A stretch of 26,122 nt of DNA from Candidatus Methanovirga basalitermitum (GTDB lineage: Archaea > Methanobacteriota > Methanobacteria > Methanobacteriales > Methanobacteriaceae). Below are positions 25,277-26,122 of the stretch, one piece after another. The translations under genes and the position numbers were made by a program. The DNA is taken from NCBI GenBank assembly GCA_031284445.1, contig JAISZW010000185.1, positions 1 to 26,122 of the forward strand, written 5' to 3'. How positions within the stretch are numbered: the stretch's first letter is position 1; each line of letters begins with the position of its first letter. The notes under the pieces were generated by a model. The model did no database searches. It was not told the origin of the DNA and worked only from the letters and a program-made list of their open reading frames with translations.

Positions 25277-25980
25277 ATGTTAAAGGTCTCTAATTTTCCT
25301 GGTGGTGGAGGAGCTATCAAAAATCTTGGAAAACTAAACATAAACAAATCAACATTTAAAAGCAACACAGCAACGAACTCATATAGTGTTCGTGGTGGGG
25401 CTGTTGTAAATAGTAATGATACTGAAATCACCAACATCCATTTCATGAATAATTCAGCATTAGGTAGTGGTGGTGCTGTTAAAATATGGTACAGTTGTAA
25501 ATACTTAATCAAAGACTCCACTTTTGAAAACAATACTGTAAATGAATTTGGTGGAGCAGTAGATTTTGATAATCTTATTAAAAGAGATTGGTATTCTTCT
25601 GATCCTGGTATCACACAAGGAAATAACTATAATGCGAGTCTTATTAATATTCAATTCCTGAATAATCATGCAAAGTGGGTGGTGCTGTTGAAGTTTATGG
25701 AGGAGTTGTCAATGCCATAGAAGAAATAGACACAGAAAATTGTAAATTTAAGGATAATACAGCTACTGATACTGGAGGAGCAATAGACATACATAATAAT
25801 ACATGCTTTAAAATAACATTAAAAGACAACACTAACAGTTATTTTACTGATTACTTCATTAAAAATCATGGAAGCCAAAATGAAGATATTTACATTCATC
25901 AGGGTGCTAAGTTTGAGCCTAAAAAGTTTTATGATGAAGGAAAAGCTCTGAAAAAAATTATTGATAAAAACCAATTTTAA
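25277..25980 (+). pseudogene. Adhesin-like beta-helix protein remnant, frameshifted
   Basis: The sequence encodes the GGA-type parallel beta-helix repeats of methanogen adhesin-like proteins. These are GGGAIKN...STFKSNTA, GGAVVNS...HFMNNSA, GGAVKIW...STFENNTV, GGAVDFD...QFLNNHA, then after a frame change GGAVEVY...CKFKDNTA and GGAIDIHN. The frame breaks near 25670-25678. One missing base would restore NHAKSGGAVEVYGG. There is no signal peptide, and the ORF begins abruptly after a TAA at 25268-25270. Intact adhesins of this kind are exported and usually hundreds to thousands of residues long, so this is a truncated, decaying fragment. The C-terminal part ends KKIIDKNQF and carries no obvious anchor. 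Confidence 0.8.
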
Positions 25981-26088
25981 TAATATTACTTTTTTTGTAT
26001 CTTAGAGGGTGTAAATTTTTGTGGAGTTTTTCCTCATATTACTTTATTCCCCAAAGAGAGCTAAAATATTCCAATAAACCCTCAATTA

Positions 26089-26108
26089 CTGAAAATCTTC
26101 GATTTTCA
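26089..26108. repeat. GAAAATC-NNN-GATTTTC palindrome, edge copy
   Basis: TGAAAATC-TTC-GATTTTCA is a perfect short palindrome of the same core as those at 4581, 8320-8427 and 23968. It lies just after the adhesin remnant at the window edge. Confidence 0.6.
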
Positions 26109-26122
26109 TAATTACAAAAATC

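Noticed and set aside
1..26122. tRNA or rRNA genes
   Set aside because: No GGTTCGAATCC-type T-arm with matching acceptor stem and no rRNA-like GC-rich segment was found on either strand by eye.

Overview
This window looks like chromosome from a low-GC archaeon of the Methanobacteriales, most likely Methanobrevibacter or a close relative. The evidence is archaeal RNase P subunit p30, ribosomal protein L15e, archaeal-type GlyRS, GatD of the archaeal Glu-tRNA(Gln) amidotransferase, CofH (coenzyme F420 biosynthesis), a Mur ligase of the kind found in pseudomurein-walled methanogens, and a broken adhesin-like beta-helix gene. The base composition is strongly AT-rich throughout. The genus is inference.

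Layout. 1-4.5 kb: glmS, a small unrecognised gene, and the phosphate permease pair pstC-pstA with no pstS, pstB or phoU beside it. 4.5-5.1 kb: an intergenic stretch with a chain of short hairpins. 5.1-8.0 kb: glyS and cofH, convergent with overlapping ends. 8.0-8.9 kb: a repeat-rich, gene-free stretch. It holds three 41-bp tandem repeats, one arm of a long inverted repeat, and a 40-bp perfect tandem duplication. 8.9-13.2 kb: a three-gene accessory operon of an EVE/PUA-like protein, a BrxD-type P-loop ATPase and an Lhr/BrxHI-like SF2 helicase. This is the most exciting part of the window. It looks like a compact anti-phage or DNA-modification-sensing system that has two BREX accessory components but none of the BREX core genes nearby. 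13.7-15.1 kb: rpl15e and rnp3. 15.1-15.8 kb: a radical SAM enzyme. 16.0-18.3 kb: a probable micronutrient-uptake operon (cell-surface DUF3344-like protein plus ECF S-component-like membrane protein). Its long leader has a 19-codon ORF with a near-perfect Shine-Dalgarno, and hairpins. 18.6-23.1 kb: a flippase, a small unknown gene, gatD and a Mur-type ligase, all on the minus strand. 23.1-26.1 kb: gene-poor sequence with more copies of the same repeats, ending in a frameshifted adhesin remnant.

Working together. The EVE-ATPase-helicase set probably acts as a unit, with EVE recognising a modified base and the ATPase and helicase acting on the nucleic acid. The DUF3344 and S-component genes probably form one uptake unit with shared leader control. 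The flippase and Mur ligase plausibly serve envelope synthesis. The accessory region at 8-13 kb and the 23-26 kb region share two repeat families, including a ~200-bp repeat in inverted orientation. This suggests that these stretches are hot spots of insertion and rearrangement in an otherwise housekeeping backbone.
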